A stretch of 49,117 nt of DNA from an uncultured Erysipelotrichaceae bacterium (GCA_947167125.1 CAMVGT010000013.1:1-49117); one strand, 5' to 3'; numbered from the stretch's first letter, positions 1-7,965 are shown. The notes: generated from the letters alone by a model not told the origin. Translations and numbers: made by a program.

Positions 1-267
1 TGTAACCGGACAAAGAGAAATGTGCCAAGGAACAATCCCAACAGTGGAAGGATGTACAGAGGACATAAGATCTCTAAAGGCAGAGTGTCTGTCAGAAAGC
101 AGAGGTATGATTTACAGCCTGGAGATACAGTTCTGTATCAGGGTAAAAAGCATATGACAAAAGGATGCCACTGCAATGGAAGGCGCGTCATGCTTGATAA
201 CGGGAAATCAGTACCTGTCAAACAAATCAGAACTATTCGCTTTACAGGCGGATGGATAACAGTATAA
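1..267 (+). CDS. C-terminal part of a probable RRXRR/HNH (IscB-like) nuclease, 5' truncated by window edge
   Basis: The frame is open from base 1 to the stop at 265-267, so the true start lies outside the window; the GTG at 22 is not a convincing start. The visible 88 residues are very basic and Arg/Lys-rich, followed by a small beta-rich tail with LYQGKK, CHCNG and LDNGKSVPVK. That is the style of the C-terminal domain of RRXRR/HNH proteins of the IscB group, which are RNA-guided or transposon-linked nucleases. The RuvC and HNH parts would lie upstream and cannot be seen. Family assignment is by recognition of the tail only. It could instead be the tail of another basic nuclease. Confidence 0.5.
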   Translation, partial: CNRTKRNVPRNNPNSGRMYRGHKISKGRVSVRKQRYDLQPGDTVLYQGKKHMTKGCHCNGRRVMLDNGKSVPVKQIRTIRFTGGWITV

Positions 268-270
268 GGA

Positions 271-669
271 ATGCAATATACGAGGAGAAAAAAGCAGGAA
301 CGCATTCCTCCCCGCCCAAATCAGAGATTATGGACGGGGTCTCCTGCGTTCACTAATGAATTTGAAATCTGGCATGATCAGATCTGGCCGGGAAGAAAAT
401 ACCGGATCCATGTCGGAACCACATCGATGATTCCTGAGTATCTGGATGAACCGGGCAGGTGGTCTATCATGCCGGTCAGCACCCTGCATGCCATGCTGGC
501 AAGCAGACATTTCACCCATCATTCCCTGACGGTTGATCCGCCGCAGAAAACCGTCTGGCTTCTGGAACAGAAAAATCCCCGCCAGAGCAGGGAAAAAGAA
601 GTGAACGAAATCAAAGACGCATTGATTTCCTATTTTGAAAATGATCCGTTTCTGAAAATGATCGGTTAA
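271..669 (+). CDS. hypothetical protein, 132 aa
   Basis: I do not recognise the family. The protein is basic at the N-terminus (YTRRKKQER), rich in Trp and Pro in the middle (WTGSP, EIWHDQIWPGRKYRIHVGTTS), and ends in a predicted helix. There is no signal peptide or membrane segment, so it is probably cytoplasmic. The ATG lies 3 bases after the stop of the preceding gene with only a weak ribosome site (TAAGGA), which suggests translational coupling. A better AGGAG at 282-286 has no in-frame ATG, GTG or TTG a suitable distance after it. The last four bases overlap the convergent SGNH hydrolase gene. Coding is supported by the long open frame and the tight packing with its neighbours. Confidence 0.6.
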   Translation: MQYTRRKKQERIPPRPNQRLWTGSPAFTNEFEIWHDQIWPGRKYRIHVGTTSMIPEYLDEPGRWSIMPVSTLHAMLASRHFTHHSLTVDPPQKTVWLLEQKNPRQSREKEVNEIKDALISYFENDPFLKMIG

Positions 670-1454
670 CCGAGTGCCTCAATGAGGCACTTTTCAATTT
701 CCGGCACATACCAGAGAAGATATCCTGACTTTTTAGGATGAATGACATCATTCATCAGCCGGTCTTTGATCTCATAGCTGACACTGCGGATTTCTTCATT
801 GTTCCAGAGATCCGCAATCAGGAATCCCCATTTCTTCTGCAGTTCATACAAAGCCGCAATCATGTCTTCATAATTCGCGCAGAGATCATGTTCCGCCTTG
901 TCGGCGTCAACCGGAAATTCCGGATGCATGGTACCGAAATGCTCAATATATCCCCTGTCCAGATATGCGTTGATATAGAAAACAACCGGACAGTTCCATG
1001 TCTCTCTGATATAGGCAAGAATGTATTCCATCGCCCCGATGATGGTGGCAGGATTCTGTTTTTCCGATTCAAATGAATCTGAAATACTGCCCATCTCAAT
1101 ACCCTTCTGGGCGTCATTTGTGGAAAGCTGAACAACAAACCCGTCGATCTTTGTATCAGGATCGATCTTTTCCTTTAGCTGCATGACATAACTGCCTTCC
1201 GGATGAGTTTCCGGTCTGTCTTTGACATAAGCCAGGGTCATCCCGCTGATTGCCTGCTTGATGAATGTGCAGCCATCGATCTTTGCAATCATTTCCGGAA
1301 AGCATACACCTTCGCTTCCGAATCCGTATGTAATGGATGATCCCAAAGCCGCAAATGTCTTTCCTTTTAACGGTGAATCAATTGTTTTCAGATTTGCCGG
1401 TTCATAGGCGGGGCCGTTGCCCTCTTCAATCGTTAACGGAAGCTGATAAGCCAT
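666..1454 (-). CDS. SGNH/GDSL-family hydrolase
   Basis: This is a probable esterase or lipase-like hydrolase of the SGNH fold, 262 aa, with no signal peptide, hence likely cytoplasmic. Block I is GSSITYG near residues 38-44, with Ser40 as the likely nucleophile. Block III is the STNDAQ stretch (Asn of the oxyanion hole), and block V is DVIHPKKSGY with the Asp236/His239 pair. The N-terminal 30 residues precede the fold and may form a small extra strand pair. The substrate cannot be read from sequence; relatives deacetylate sugars or cleave short acyl esters. It is a single gene, convergent with the unknown gene upstream in coordinate and divergent from the PTS-IIB-like gene. Confidence 0.85.
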   Translation of the reverse strand: MAYQLPLTIEEGNGPAYEPANLKTIDSPLKGKTFAALGSSITYGFGSEGVCFPEMIAKIDGCTFIKQAISGMTLAYVKDRPETHPEGSYVMQLKEKIDPDTKIDGFVVQLSTNDAQKGIEMGSISDSFESEKQNPATIIGAMEYILAYIRETWNCPVVFYINAYLDRGYIEHFGTMHPEFPVDADKAEHDLCANYEDMIAALYELQKKWGFLIADLWNNEEIRSVSYEIKDRLMNDVIHPKKSGYLLWYVPEIEKCLIEALG

Positions 1455-1576
1455 AAAATGATTCCTTTCGTTCTGTATTTCTTAATTTCTCCGCAATCAT
1501 CTTAGCATGCATCGTTTCCGCAGGGAAAGGCATGCAGTTATGTTAAAATATAATACGAAGTAAGAGAGGTGATCGC

Positions 1577-1981
1577 ATGTTACGGATTGCAATCTGCTGC
1601 GGCGAAGGTTTCGCTTCCGGCTTCCTTTCAAGACATCTTGCGGAAGCCACTGTCAGAGAAAAGCTGCAGGACGAAGTGACTTTTATCTTCATCCCGTATT
1701 TTCAGCTGTATGAGCGCCAGGATGAAGTCGATATCGCTATGGCGCTTCCCCATATTGAACCCCAGATCAAATCTGACAAAAAGGAATACAAAATTCCGAT
1801 TTACATTATTACGTTCAAGGTTGTCATCAAACCGACAGCCAGAGAGTATATGGAAGATGCGGAAGACATCCTGAAACTGGCTGACGGAAAAGGCGGCTTA
1901 ATCTGCTTCCCGGGCGAAGAACGGTTCCAGTTTGTCAACCGCTTTGTCTCCCATCGCAGATGGGAAGCTTCGCAGAAATAG
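1577..1981 (+). CDS. PTS IIB-like small protein (lactose/cellobiose IIB-like fold)
   Basis: A 134-residue protein starting LRIAICCGEGFASGFLSRHL. This resembles the phosphocysteine loop of PTS EIIB domains (hydrophobic strand, Cys, G-x-A/S-S, then a helix). The following D-x-D-I-A and IPIYIITF segments fit the alternating alpha/beta fold. No IIC or IIA gene is next to it, so if it is a IIB it is an orphan and may have a regulatory role. A ribosome site (AGAGAGGTG) precedes ATG 1577. It is the first gene of a set with the metallophosphoesterase 17 bases downstream and the P-loop protein after that. The IIB reading rests on a short motif and could be wrong. Confidence 0.5.
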   Translation: MLRIAICCGEGFASGFLSRHLAEATVREKLQDEVTFIFIPYFQLYERQDEVDIAMALPHIEPQIKSDKKEYKIPIYIITFKVVIKPTAREYMEDAEDILKLADGKGGLICFPGEERFQFVNRFVSHRRWEASQK

Positions 1982-1998
1982 AAAGACGCAGGCCGTCT

Positions 1999-2940
1999 AT
2001 GATCTACGTTACCGGCGATACGCACGGAAGTATTGATATCAGAAAGCTTCTTGAAAACGAAGTCACAAACAAAATCACCGAGCAGGATTACCTGATCATC
2101 TGCGGCGACTTCGGTCTTGTCTGGAATTACAAAAAAGAAGACCGGAAAGAACGCAAATGGCTCAAATGGCTGAATGACAGACCATGGACAACATTATTCG
2201 CGGACGGAAATCACGAATGCTTTCCGCGCTTAAATGCCTACCCTGTCAGGGAATGGAACGGCGGGAAGGTTCATGTCATCCGGCCGAAGATTCTGCATCT
2301 GATGCGCGGTGAGGTTTTCAATATCGAAAACAAATCCATCTTTGTCATGGGAGGCGCTTCTTCCCATGACCGCGGACCTGCCAAAGGCAATACCGAGCAG
2401 GTCATCGGAAAGGGATGGTGGCCGGAAGAAATTCCGAATGAAGAAGAAAAGCAGAACGGTCTGAACAATCTGGCGGCCCATGGCAACAAAGTGGATTACA
2501 TTATCACCCATTGTCTGCCGACCACATGTCAGGATATCGTCAAACGCGGCACATTCGCAGCGGATTCGATTACAGACTATCTGGAAGATGTTCAGAAAGC
2601 GGTTTCATACAAACGCTGGTACAGCGGACACTATCACTGCAACATAGATGTCACAAATGATGTCACGGTTGTCTTCTCGAGAATCATACGTCTTGGTGAA
2701 ACGATCGCCGACAGCGAAACAATCATCGGCGTTCCCAAATACAGAAAACAGGACGCTGTTCTGATCTCCTATGAAGGAGAAAACCTTCTCGGAACCATCA
2801 AGGACGTCCATCCATGGGGGCCGATGTTCCACCATGATGAACCGTACTATGACATCGTTCTGTTCGATACCGAACGGAAAAAACCGGTTGTAAGAGTCAA
2901 GGAAACACAGGTTATTGAAAAGAGCCTTATTCAGGATTGA
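1999..2940 (+). CDS. calcineurin-like metallophosphoesterase
   Basis: A 313-residue metal-dependent phosphoesterase. The metal-binding motifs occur in the usual order: GDTHG near the N-terminus (D-x-H), ICGDFG (GD-x), DGNHE (GNH[E/D]), THCLP, and SGHYH (GH-x-H). Together these give a complete dinuclear site. About 60 extra residues follow the core, ending near DTERKKPVVRV, and may form a small beta domain. ATG 1999 is preferred over an upstream in-frame ATG at 1960, because the fold starts at MIYVTGDTHG and the upstream start would overlap the preceding gene. The substrate is unknown: phosphoprotein, nucleotide or nucleic-acid end are all possible. It is followed after 17 bases by a P-loop kinase-like gene. 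Confidence 0.88.
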   Translation: MIYVTGDTHGSIDIRKLLENEVTNKITEQDYLIICGDFGLVWNYKKEDRKERKWLKWLNDRPWTTLFADGNHECFPRLNAYPVREWNGGKVHVIRPKILHLMRGEVFNIENKSIFVMGGASSHDRGPAKGNTEQVIGKGWWPEEIPNEEEKQNGLNNLAAHGNKVDYIITHCLPTTCQDIVKRGTFAADSITDYLEDVQKAVSYKRWYSGHYHCNIDVTNDVTVVFSRIIRLGETIADSETIIGVPKYRKQDAVLISYEGENLLGTIKDVHPWGPMFHHDEPYYDIVLFDTERKKPVVRVKETQVIEKSLIQD

Positions 2941-2957
2941 GCAAAAGGAGAAATACT

Positions 2958-3440
2958 ATGAGAATCATCTTTATCATCGGTCCGTCATTCTCCGGAAAGA
3001 GCATCTACATCAAAGAGAATTTCCCGGATGCGAAAATTGTCAAAATCAGCACCTTCAACAAAGTTGTGGAAGCAGCTTATACAAATGAAGAAATTGAAGA
3101 ACTCGCAAAGAATGCACAGTTCTACTGCGCAGAAGCTTTAAAGAACACAATCCGCTCCTGCAAGGAGGATGACATTGTCATTCTTGAGCATCAGCTTCTC
3201 AAGAGACAGTCCCGTGAATACTACCTGAGCCAGGTAAAGGAAGCCACCGATACACCGGTGGAATGCATCCTCATGGATCCGGATGAAAAGATGATCGAGC
3301 AGATGCTTGACTTTGAACATACATTCATCCGTCTGCACCAGTATGAAAAATCAAAGCTGGAACTGCCTTCGGAAGAAGAAGGATTCGCATCCGTCACAGC
3401 CGCTCATCCTGTTTTCAACAAAGACGCTTTCAAAAGATAA
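2958..3440 (+). CDS. P-loop ATP-binding protein, small-molecule or polynucleotide kinase-like
   Basis: A 160-residue P-loop NTPase. The N-terminus is a hydrophobic strand followed by a Walker A, GPSFSGKS (residues about 8-15). A Walker-B-like IVILEHQLL strand lies in the middle. The C-terminal half is charged and helical, as in AAA-type kinases and zeta-toxin/Pnk-like proteins. ATG 2958 is chosen because AGGAG at 2946-2950 sits at the right distance; the longer in-frame start at 2937 overlaps the phosphoesterase stop. It is last in the three-gene set and is followed by a clear terminator. A phosphoesterase next to a kinase recalls end-healing enzymes, but no ligase is present and the link is speculative. 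Confidence 0.75.
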   Translation: MRIIFIIGPSFSGKSIYIKENFPDAKIVKISTFNKVVEAAYTNEEIEELAKNAQFYCAEALKNTIRSCKEDDIVILEHQLLKRQSREYYLSQVKEATDTPVECILMDPDEKMIEQMLDFEHTFIRLHQYEKSKLELPSEEEGFASVTAAHPVFNKDAFKR

Positions 3441-3446
3441 ATACTG

Positions 3447-3472
3447 AAATCCGGCCCGGCCGGATTTTTTCT
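3447..3472 (+). terminator. rho-independent terminator of the 1577-3440 gene set
   Basis: Perfect 8-bp stem AAATCCGG / CCGGATTT with a 5-base loop, running into a T-rich tract. It lies 6 bases after the P-loop gene. Confidence 0.85.
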
Positions 3473-3473
3473 T

Positions 3474-3610
3474 TCAGCATCTTTCATGAAGAAGCCGCAG
3501 CATCTGTTCAATCGGCGGATTGTCCGTACCCGTACGATGTGAAACCGTCAGTCTGATCAAAGACGCCGGATGATGGATCTGAACAGTATGGAGATGATTC
3601 TTCACAGGAT
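3474..3610 (-). pseudogene. probable C-terminal remnant of a transcriptional regulator (LysR-like)
   Basis: On the minus strand the frame ending at 3474 encodes about 45 residues with a regulator-like C-terminal look: VKNHLHTVQIHHP, then LIRLTVSHRTG, then a final helix PPIEQMLRLLHERC. This matches the usual end of LysR-type effector domains (strand, strand, amphipathic helix). Upstream of about 3610 the same frame runs antisense into the oxidoreductase remnant, so any original N-terminal part is gone. The assignment rests on a short stretch. What can be said safely is that the sequence looks like a protein C-terminus without its gene. Confidence 0.35.
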
Positions 3611-4130
3611 CCGGATCGGAACCGGCGGTCTTGCCAATATACCGAAGTTCCTCGGAACCCGCGATAATATCATTCCGGCAAGAGAAATCCTGCTCGGCCA
3701 TCGCCAGGTGGAAGGAAGAATCCTTGTTGCCGGCGGCGGAGAAGTCGGAATCGAAACCGCAATGTATCTTGCCGATCTGGAGCGCGGCGAAATCACAGTT
3801 GTCGAAATGGCACATAAGATGGCGGAAAAGACCGACCAGACCCGCTACATTCCGATGCGCAGATTCCTGCTCGATCATGAAGTAAAACTGATGAATGACA
3901 CAATAGTCATGGAAGTAACCGATACGGAAATGGTCGTTGACGCGGAAGGTGTCACAAAGAGACTGCCGTATGACGCAATTGTTGTCGCAATGGGCTACCA
4001 TTCCAACAACGCCCTGGCGGATGAACTTTCCGTTCTCGGCGATAAGCTTGCGGTCATCGGCGACGCAAGACAGTGCCAGAACGCGATGGAAGCAGCTTCC
4101 GAAGGATTTGAAGCTGGCTATAACGCATAA
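3570..4130 (+). pseudogene. C-terminal remnant of an NADH:flavin oxidoreductase (2,4-dienoyl-CoA reductase type)
   Basis: About 170 residues matching only the C-terminal pyridine-nucleotide-disulfide part of old-yellow-enzyme/FadH-type reductases. They include the GGGEVGIETAMYLAD dinucleotide-binding loop, the VVAMGYHSNN segment and the final VIGDARQCQNAMEAASEGFEAG FAD-tail motif. The whole TIM-barrel FMN domain and the iron-sulfur Cys cluster are missing; the intact relative at 30183-32111 is 642 aa. Homology begins near base 3615. The ATG at 3570 is just the first in the open frame and has no good ribosome site. It lies back to back with the regulator remnant, as though one deletion removed both 5' halves. 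Confidence 0.75.
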
Positions 4131-4138
4131 CAGTCATG

Positions 4139-4171
4139 AAGCAGGCGGTGAAATGCCGTCTGCTTTTTTTG
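4139..4171 (+). terminator. terminator after the oxidoreductase remnant
   Basis: Hairpin AGCAGGCGG / CCGTCTGCT (one G-T wobble) followed by seven T. It still sits at the normal place after the broken gene. Confidence 0.8.
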
Positions 4172-4240
4172 CAGTCATTTTCCTTTTCAGAACCGTTCTG
4201 AAGCTTATAATACAGTGGTGCTCAAAAAGGAAAGAAAATC

Positions 4241-5164
4241 ATGATTGCTTTAACTCTTGCGAATAAAATTCTCCAGCTGTTTCTGATGATGTTCTGCGGC
4301 TGGCTTCTTGTAAAAACCGGACTGCTGAAATCATCCGATTCCAAAGTCCTTTCGATTCTCTGTGTCTACATCATTATTCCCTGCACTGTGATCAACGCAT
4401 TCCAGATCAGCTATACCCCGGAAGCGGCAGGAAACTTCCTGCTGGCTGTCATCAGTGCCGTCAGCATTCATATTCTTCTGTTTTTGATCGTCTGGGGAAT
4501 CGGGAAAGTATATCCGCTTTCCAGAATCGAAAAAGCATCATTGATCTATTCCAATGCCGGCAATCTCATCATTCCCCTTGTAACTGCCGTGCTGGGAGAA
4601 GATTATGTTCTTTATGCCAGTGCCTTCATGATCGTGCAGCTGTTTATTATCTGGACACACGGACGGTCTTTGATTGAAGGAAAAAGCGGAGCGGATTTCA
4701 AGGCAATTCTGACCAATGTCAATCTGATTGCCTGCGTACTCGGTCTTGTGATGTTTCTATGCAGAATCACCCTTCCTTCATTCCTGCAGGAAACAATGAA
4801 GGGAATCGGCAGTATGATCGGTCCGGCCGCAATGATCATGATCGGCATGATTCTTGCCGGATCGGATATTGTCTCCATGATCAGAGAAAAAAGAATCTGG
4901 ATCATCTCATTCATGAAAATGATTCTGATTCCTGCAGCTGTGATTCTCATCATGAAACTGAGCGGCTTTGCCTCCCTTTCCCCGGAAGGCAGCACAATTC
5001 TCTACATCAGTCTGATGGCATGCATGACGCCAAGCGCCGCAACCGTCACCCAGATGGCACAGCTCTATGATCAGGACGCCGGATACGCAACGGCGATCAA
5101 TACAATCACAACACTCATGTGCATTGCGACAATGCCGCTGCTGACCATGCTGTATTACTTATGA
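4241..5164 (+). CDS. AEC family transporter (auxin efflux carrier type permease)
   Basis: A 307-residue integral membrane protein with about ten hydrophobic segments, in the two five-helix halves typical of AEC permeases. These carry out small organic anions such as malate or related metabolites. The opening helix (FLMMFCGWLLVKTGLL), the VYIIIPCTVINAF segment and the C-terminal SLMACMTPSAATVTQMAQLY stretch are typical of the family. A purine-rich ribosome site (AAAAAGGAAAG) precedes ATG 4241. It is a single gene bounded by terminators on both sides. A second member of the same family is at 11403-12329. The substrate is not evident. Confidence 0.88.
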   Translation: MIALTLANKILQLFLMMFCGWLLVKTGLLKSSDSKVLSILCVYIIIPCTVINAFQISYTPEAAGNFLLAVISAVSIHILLFLIVWGIGKVYPLSRIEKASLIYSNAGNLIIPLVTAVLGEDYVLYASAFMIVQLFIIWTHGRSLIEGKSGADFKAILTNVNLIACVLGLVMFLCRITLPSFLQETMKGIGSMIGPAAMIMIGMILAGSDIVSMIREKRIWIISFMKMILIPAAVILIMKLSGFASLSPEGSTILYISLMACMTPSAATVTQMAQLYDQDAGYATAINTITTLMCIATMPLLTMLYYL

Positions 5165-5221
5165 AAAAAGGGTTTTGAAGAAAGGTCTGACAGATATCAG
5201 AACAACCCTTTCCAGCAGTTC

Positions 5222-5252
5222 AATGAGCCGTCTTCCCGGCTCATTTTTTTTC
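5222..5252 (+). terminator. terminator of the AEC gene
   Basis: Perfect 9-bp stem AATGAGCCG / CGGCTCATT with a 6-base loop, followed by a long T run. Confidence 0.85.
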
Positions 5253-5321
5253 TGAAGAATCATCAGCTGCACAGCGGTAAGAATGACCGGTCTTTCCATA
5301 CAGCATTCCGGATTCTGTTTA

Positions 5322-5358
5322 TAAAAAACAAAGAGCCATCCGTTTTGCCGGATGACTC
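5322..5358 (-). terminator. terminator of the carbamate kinase / SLC13 unit
   Basis: On the minus strand GAGTCATCCG and CGGATGGCTC form a stem with one mismatch around a GCAAAA loop, followed by TTTGTTTTTT. It is about 50 bases past the carbamate kinase stop. The 5253-5321 interval between the two convergent terminators holds nothing else that I can see. Confidence 0.75.
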
Positions 5359-5408
5359 CTGTATATCATCAATATCTTTCCGTTCTGAAAGAATCATGAA
5401 CAATCTGA

Positions 5409-6353
5409 TCACGCAAATGTAATCACTGTTCCTGCTTCTCCCTTCAACGCTTCCACAGCTTTGTCAAGGGATGTAATGATTGCCTTCTTGTCAGGATATC
5501 TGCGCACAAAACGCATGGCCGCCTGAACCTTCGGAAGCATGCTGCCGGGCGCGAACTGTCCTTCATCGATATAGCGGGACGCATCTTCAAGGGAAAGATG
5601 ATCCAGATCGATCTGATCCGGTGTATTGAAATTGATCGCAACTTTTTCAACTTCCGTCAGAATCATCAGAATATCTGCATCGATTCCTTCCGCCAGCAGT
5701 TCGGCGCCGGCATCCTTGTCGATGACAGCCGCAACTCCCTGCAGTTCACCGTTATTTTTCTGAATGACCGGGATTCCTCCGCCGCCCACTGAAATCGTGA
5801 TGGTTGTCGGCCACAGGGCACGGATCGCATCGATCTCAACAATTCTGCGCGGTTTGGGTGAAGGCACCACCCTTCTGTATCCTCTGCCTGCATCTTCTTT
5901 CATGATATAGCCTTTTTCCTCAGCAAGTTTTTCCGCTTCTTCTTTTGTATAGAATTTGCCGATCGGCTTTGTAGGCTCATTGAATGCATGATCTTTCTTT
6001 TCGACCACCGTCTGTGTCACAAGGGAAACGACCGGAATATTCCGGTTTCTTTTGTTGAGGGCATATTTCAAGCCTTCCTGGATATGATAGCCGATATACC
6101 CCTGTGACATTGCGCCGCAGACATCAAAAGGCATCGGCGGGGTGACATCCTTTGATGTTTCATATGATAAAAGAATTCTTCCGACCTGAGGACCGTTGCC
6201 GTGAACAATTCCGATTTCATAACCCATGCATGAGATATCCGCAAGATATTCACATGTCTTTTTGACGACTTTAAGCTGCGATTCGGCTGTCGCATCGCTT
6301 TTGCTTGACTGAAGCGCATTGCCGCCCAGTGCTATTACAATTTTCTCTGCCAT
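5409..6353 (-). CDS. arcC: carbamate kinase
   Basis: This enzyme makes ATP and carbamate from carbamoyl phosphate and ADP, the energy-yielding last step of arginine/citrulline, agmatine or allantoin fermentation. The 314 residues are the normal family length. The N-terminus IVIALGGNAL is the signature amino-acid kinase loop; HGNGPQVG, ISVGGGGIPV and the C-terminal SLDKAVEALKGEAGTVI segments also match. The start at 6353 is chosen because AGGAG lies 7 bases upstream; a longer frame from 6383 lacks a site. No ornithine carbamoyltransferase or deiminase gene is nearby; the only partner is the upstream SLC13-type permease, 100 bases away on the same strand. Confidence 0.93.
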   Translation of the reverse strand: MAEKIVIALGGNALQSSKSDATAESQLKVVKKTCEYLADISCMGYEIGIVHGNGPQVGRILLSYETSKDVTPPMPFDVCGAMSQGYIGYHIQEGLKYALNKRNRNIPVVSLVTQTVVEKKDHAFNEPTKPIGKFYTKEEAEKLAEEKGYIMKEDAGRGYRRVVPSPKPRRIVEIDAIRALWPTTITISVGGGGIPVIQKNNGELQGVAAVIDKDAGAELLAEGIDADILMILTEVEKVAINFNTPDQIDLDHLSLEDASRYIDEGQFAPGSMLPKVQAAMRFVRRYPDKKAIITSLDKAVEALKGEAGTVITFA

Positions 6354-6453
6354 ATACTGACTCCTGTACCCATAGCATAACACGGCTGAACGATGCTGGA
6401 TGCGGAATAATTGAAAAAGTAAACGTATTCACTGCCGGGCAGTCTGTTCTTTT

Positions 6454-7743
6454 TCACAATCCGTACAGAGCAACAATAATCGTCCATGCGGTTATGACGC
6501 CGAGAAAACCGACAAGTCCGCCGACTCTTAAATAATCCTTGAAGCGGTATCCGGCAACCTGGACCATTGTCACGGTTGTCGTAGCCACCGGTGTAGCGAA
6601 CGCAAGCGATGCTCCGACTGCACAGGCAATGGCAACCGGTTCGGGATTGTGGTTATATGCAATTGCCATCGGAACCGCTACACTTGCCAGCATGGATACC
6701 AGGGACCCGTTGCTCATGAAATTGGAAATCACCCACCCTGCGGTCAGAAAAACCGCAACCATAATCTTCGGATCTGTCATTGCCGGCCCGAAGGTATTGA
6801 CCAGAAAGTCAATGACCAAAGCCCCGGCTCCGGATTTTACAAACCCGTCCGCGATCGCAAGCGCGGAGCCGAGGGTAAACAGTGCCGGCCACATCATATC
6901 CCGGAGTTCTTCTTTAATATCCACACAGCCTGTCACAATGACAATCACCGCGCCGGTTACCGCAATCAGTCCAAGATCCCATTTGAACGGCCGGACAATA
7001 AACAGAACAACGCACGCAAGAAATACACTGATGGCAATAATGCCGTGTTTTTTATCGACAGGCACTTCACTTTTCCCGTCCAGGATCGCTTTGACTGCTT
7101 TGTCTTCATCAAGATCCAGAACTTCTTCAAGATCCGAATGTTTTTCTTCCGAACTTCCCACTTCCGGAAAATCGAACCACCTGACCTGAAGATCATACAG
7201 AAACAGCCAGTAAGCAGCTGCGATGACAAACAGAATTGCGAGCGCAACAGGTGCAGTGGTAAAAAATGAGAATCCGGGCTGTCCGGTAATTTCCAGCACC
7301 TGCGATGCGAGCAGCGGTGCAGTGCTGCCCGCAAGGGAACCGGTTCCGCCGATCAGGCCGCCGATTGCCAGCGGAAGATACAGATGCTTTTTAAATATGG
7401 TTCCCCTGGAAGACTGCGCCAATGATGCGATAAAAGGCATAAACATTGCGACCAGAGCTGTATTGTTGGAGAACATCGAAATGAAGCCGGCACTCAGAAG
7501 GATCAGAACACAGAACAGTTTTTCGCCGTGTTTTGTCATCTTTTTCAATACATGTTCGAATTCGGTGATCATGCCTGAATTGAGAATTGCATTGATGATG
7601 ATAACCATGCCGAATGTCAGAACAACCGGAGTTGAGCCGAAGTTTGCAAATGCTTCAGAAAAGGAAACACTTCCCGCAAAAACCATCGCCAGCATTCCCA
7701 TGACAGTGACAAGCGCGACCGGGAATTTTTCGATGACATACAT
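6454..7743 (-). CDS. SLC13/DASS-type anion permease, N-terminus interrupted by a stop codon
   Basis: A 429-residue membrane protein with 11-12 hydrophobic segments and the architecture of SLC13/divalent anion:Na+ symporters. The two halves are separated by a charged loop (around EEKHSDLEEVLDLDED). The re-entrant motif segments SMFSNNTALVAMF and SNFMSNGSLVSMLA correspond to the paired S-N-T-like substrate/sodium sites. The natural start is almost certainly ATG 7791, which has an ideal GGAGAGCAT ribosome site. From there the frame reads MNTAVIT, then TAG at 7768-7770, then IIVGITCLMYVIEK without interruption. The annotated ATG 7743 has no good ribosome site. The gene is therefore either a recent one-base nonsense mutant, suppressed, or hit by a sequencing error. 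Confidence 0.8.
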   Translation of the reverse strand: MYVIEKFPVALVTVMGMLAMVFAGSVSFSEAFANFGSTPVVLTFGMVIIINAILNSGMITEFEHVLKKMTKHGEKLFCVLILLSAGFISMFSNNTALVAMFMPFIASLAQSSRGTIFKKHLYLPLAIGGLIGGTGSLAGSTAPLLASQVLEITGQPGFSFFTTAPVALAILFVIAAAYWLFLYDLQVRWFDFPEVGSSEEKHSDLEEVLDLDEDKAVKAILDGKSEVPVDKKHGIIAISVFLACVVLFIVRPFKWDLGLIAVTGAVIVIVTGCVDIKEELRDMMWPALFTLGSALAIADGFVKSGAGALVIDFLVNTFGPAMTDPKIMVAVFLTAGWVISNFMSNGSLVSMLASVAVPMAIAYNHNPEPVAIACAVGASLAFATPVATTTVTMVQVAGYRFKDYLRVGGLVGFLGVITAWTIIVALYGL

Positions 7744-7930
7744 CAGACAGGTAATTCCGACAATAATCTAAGTGATGACAGCTGTATTCATATGCTCTCC
7801 TTTCCGGCATTCAGATGCCCTTTCATTTAACTGACTAAATAACAAGATCGAAAAACAGAAGAAAAGGAAGCCAAATAAGCCTCCTGCTTATATTTCCATT
7901 TTACAGATCATCATAAAAATCCGATGTGAG

Positions 7931-7954
7931 AATTCTGTGAGAACTCACAGAATT
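7931..7954. promoter_or_regulatory. 24-bp perfect palindrome upstream of the SLC13/arcC unit (candidate operator)
   Basis: Arms AATTCTGTGAG and CTCACAGAATT around AA, with no T run after either side, so it is not a simple terminator. The core TGTGA-N4-TCACA looks like a helix-turn-helix regulator site, and an extra TGTGAGAATT half-site begins at 7925. It lies about 140 bases upstream of the 7791 start. The regulator is unknown. Confidence 0.5.
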
Positions 7955-7965
7955 ATGCGTGCATG

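Noticed and set aside
6539-7269. Two overlapping plus-strand frames (216 and 206 codons) opposite the SLC13 permease
   Set aside because: Antisense shadows of a membrane protein. They do not provide an alternative reading for the broken N-terminus.
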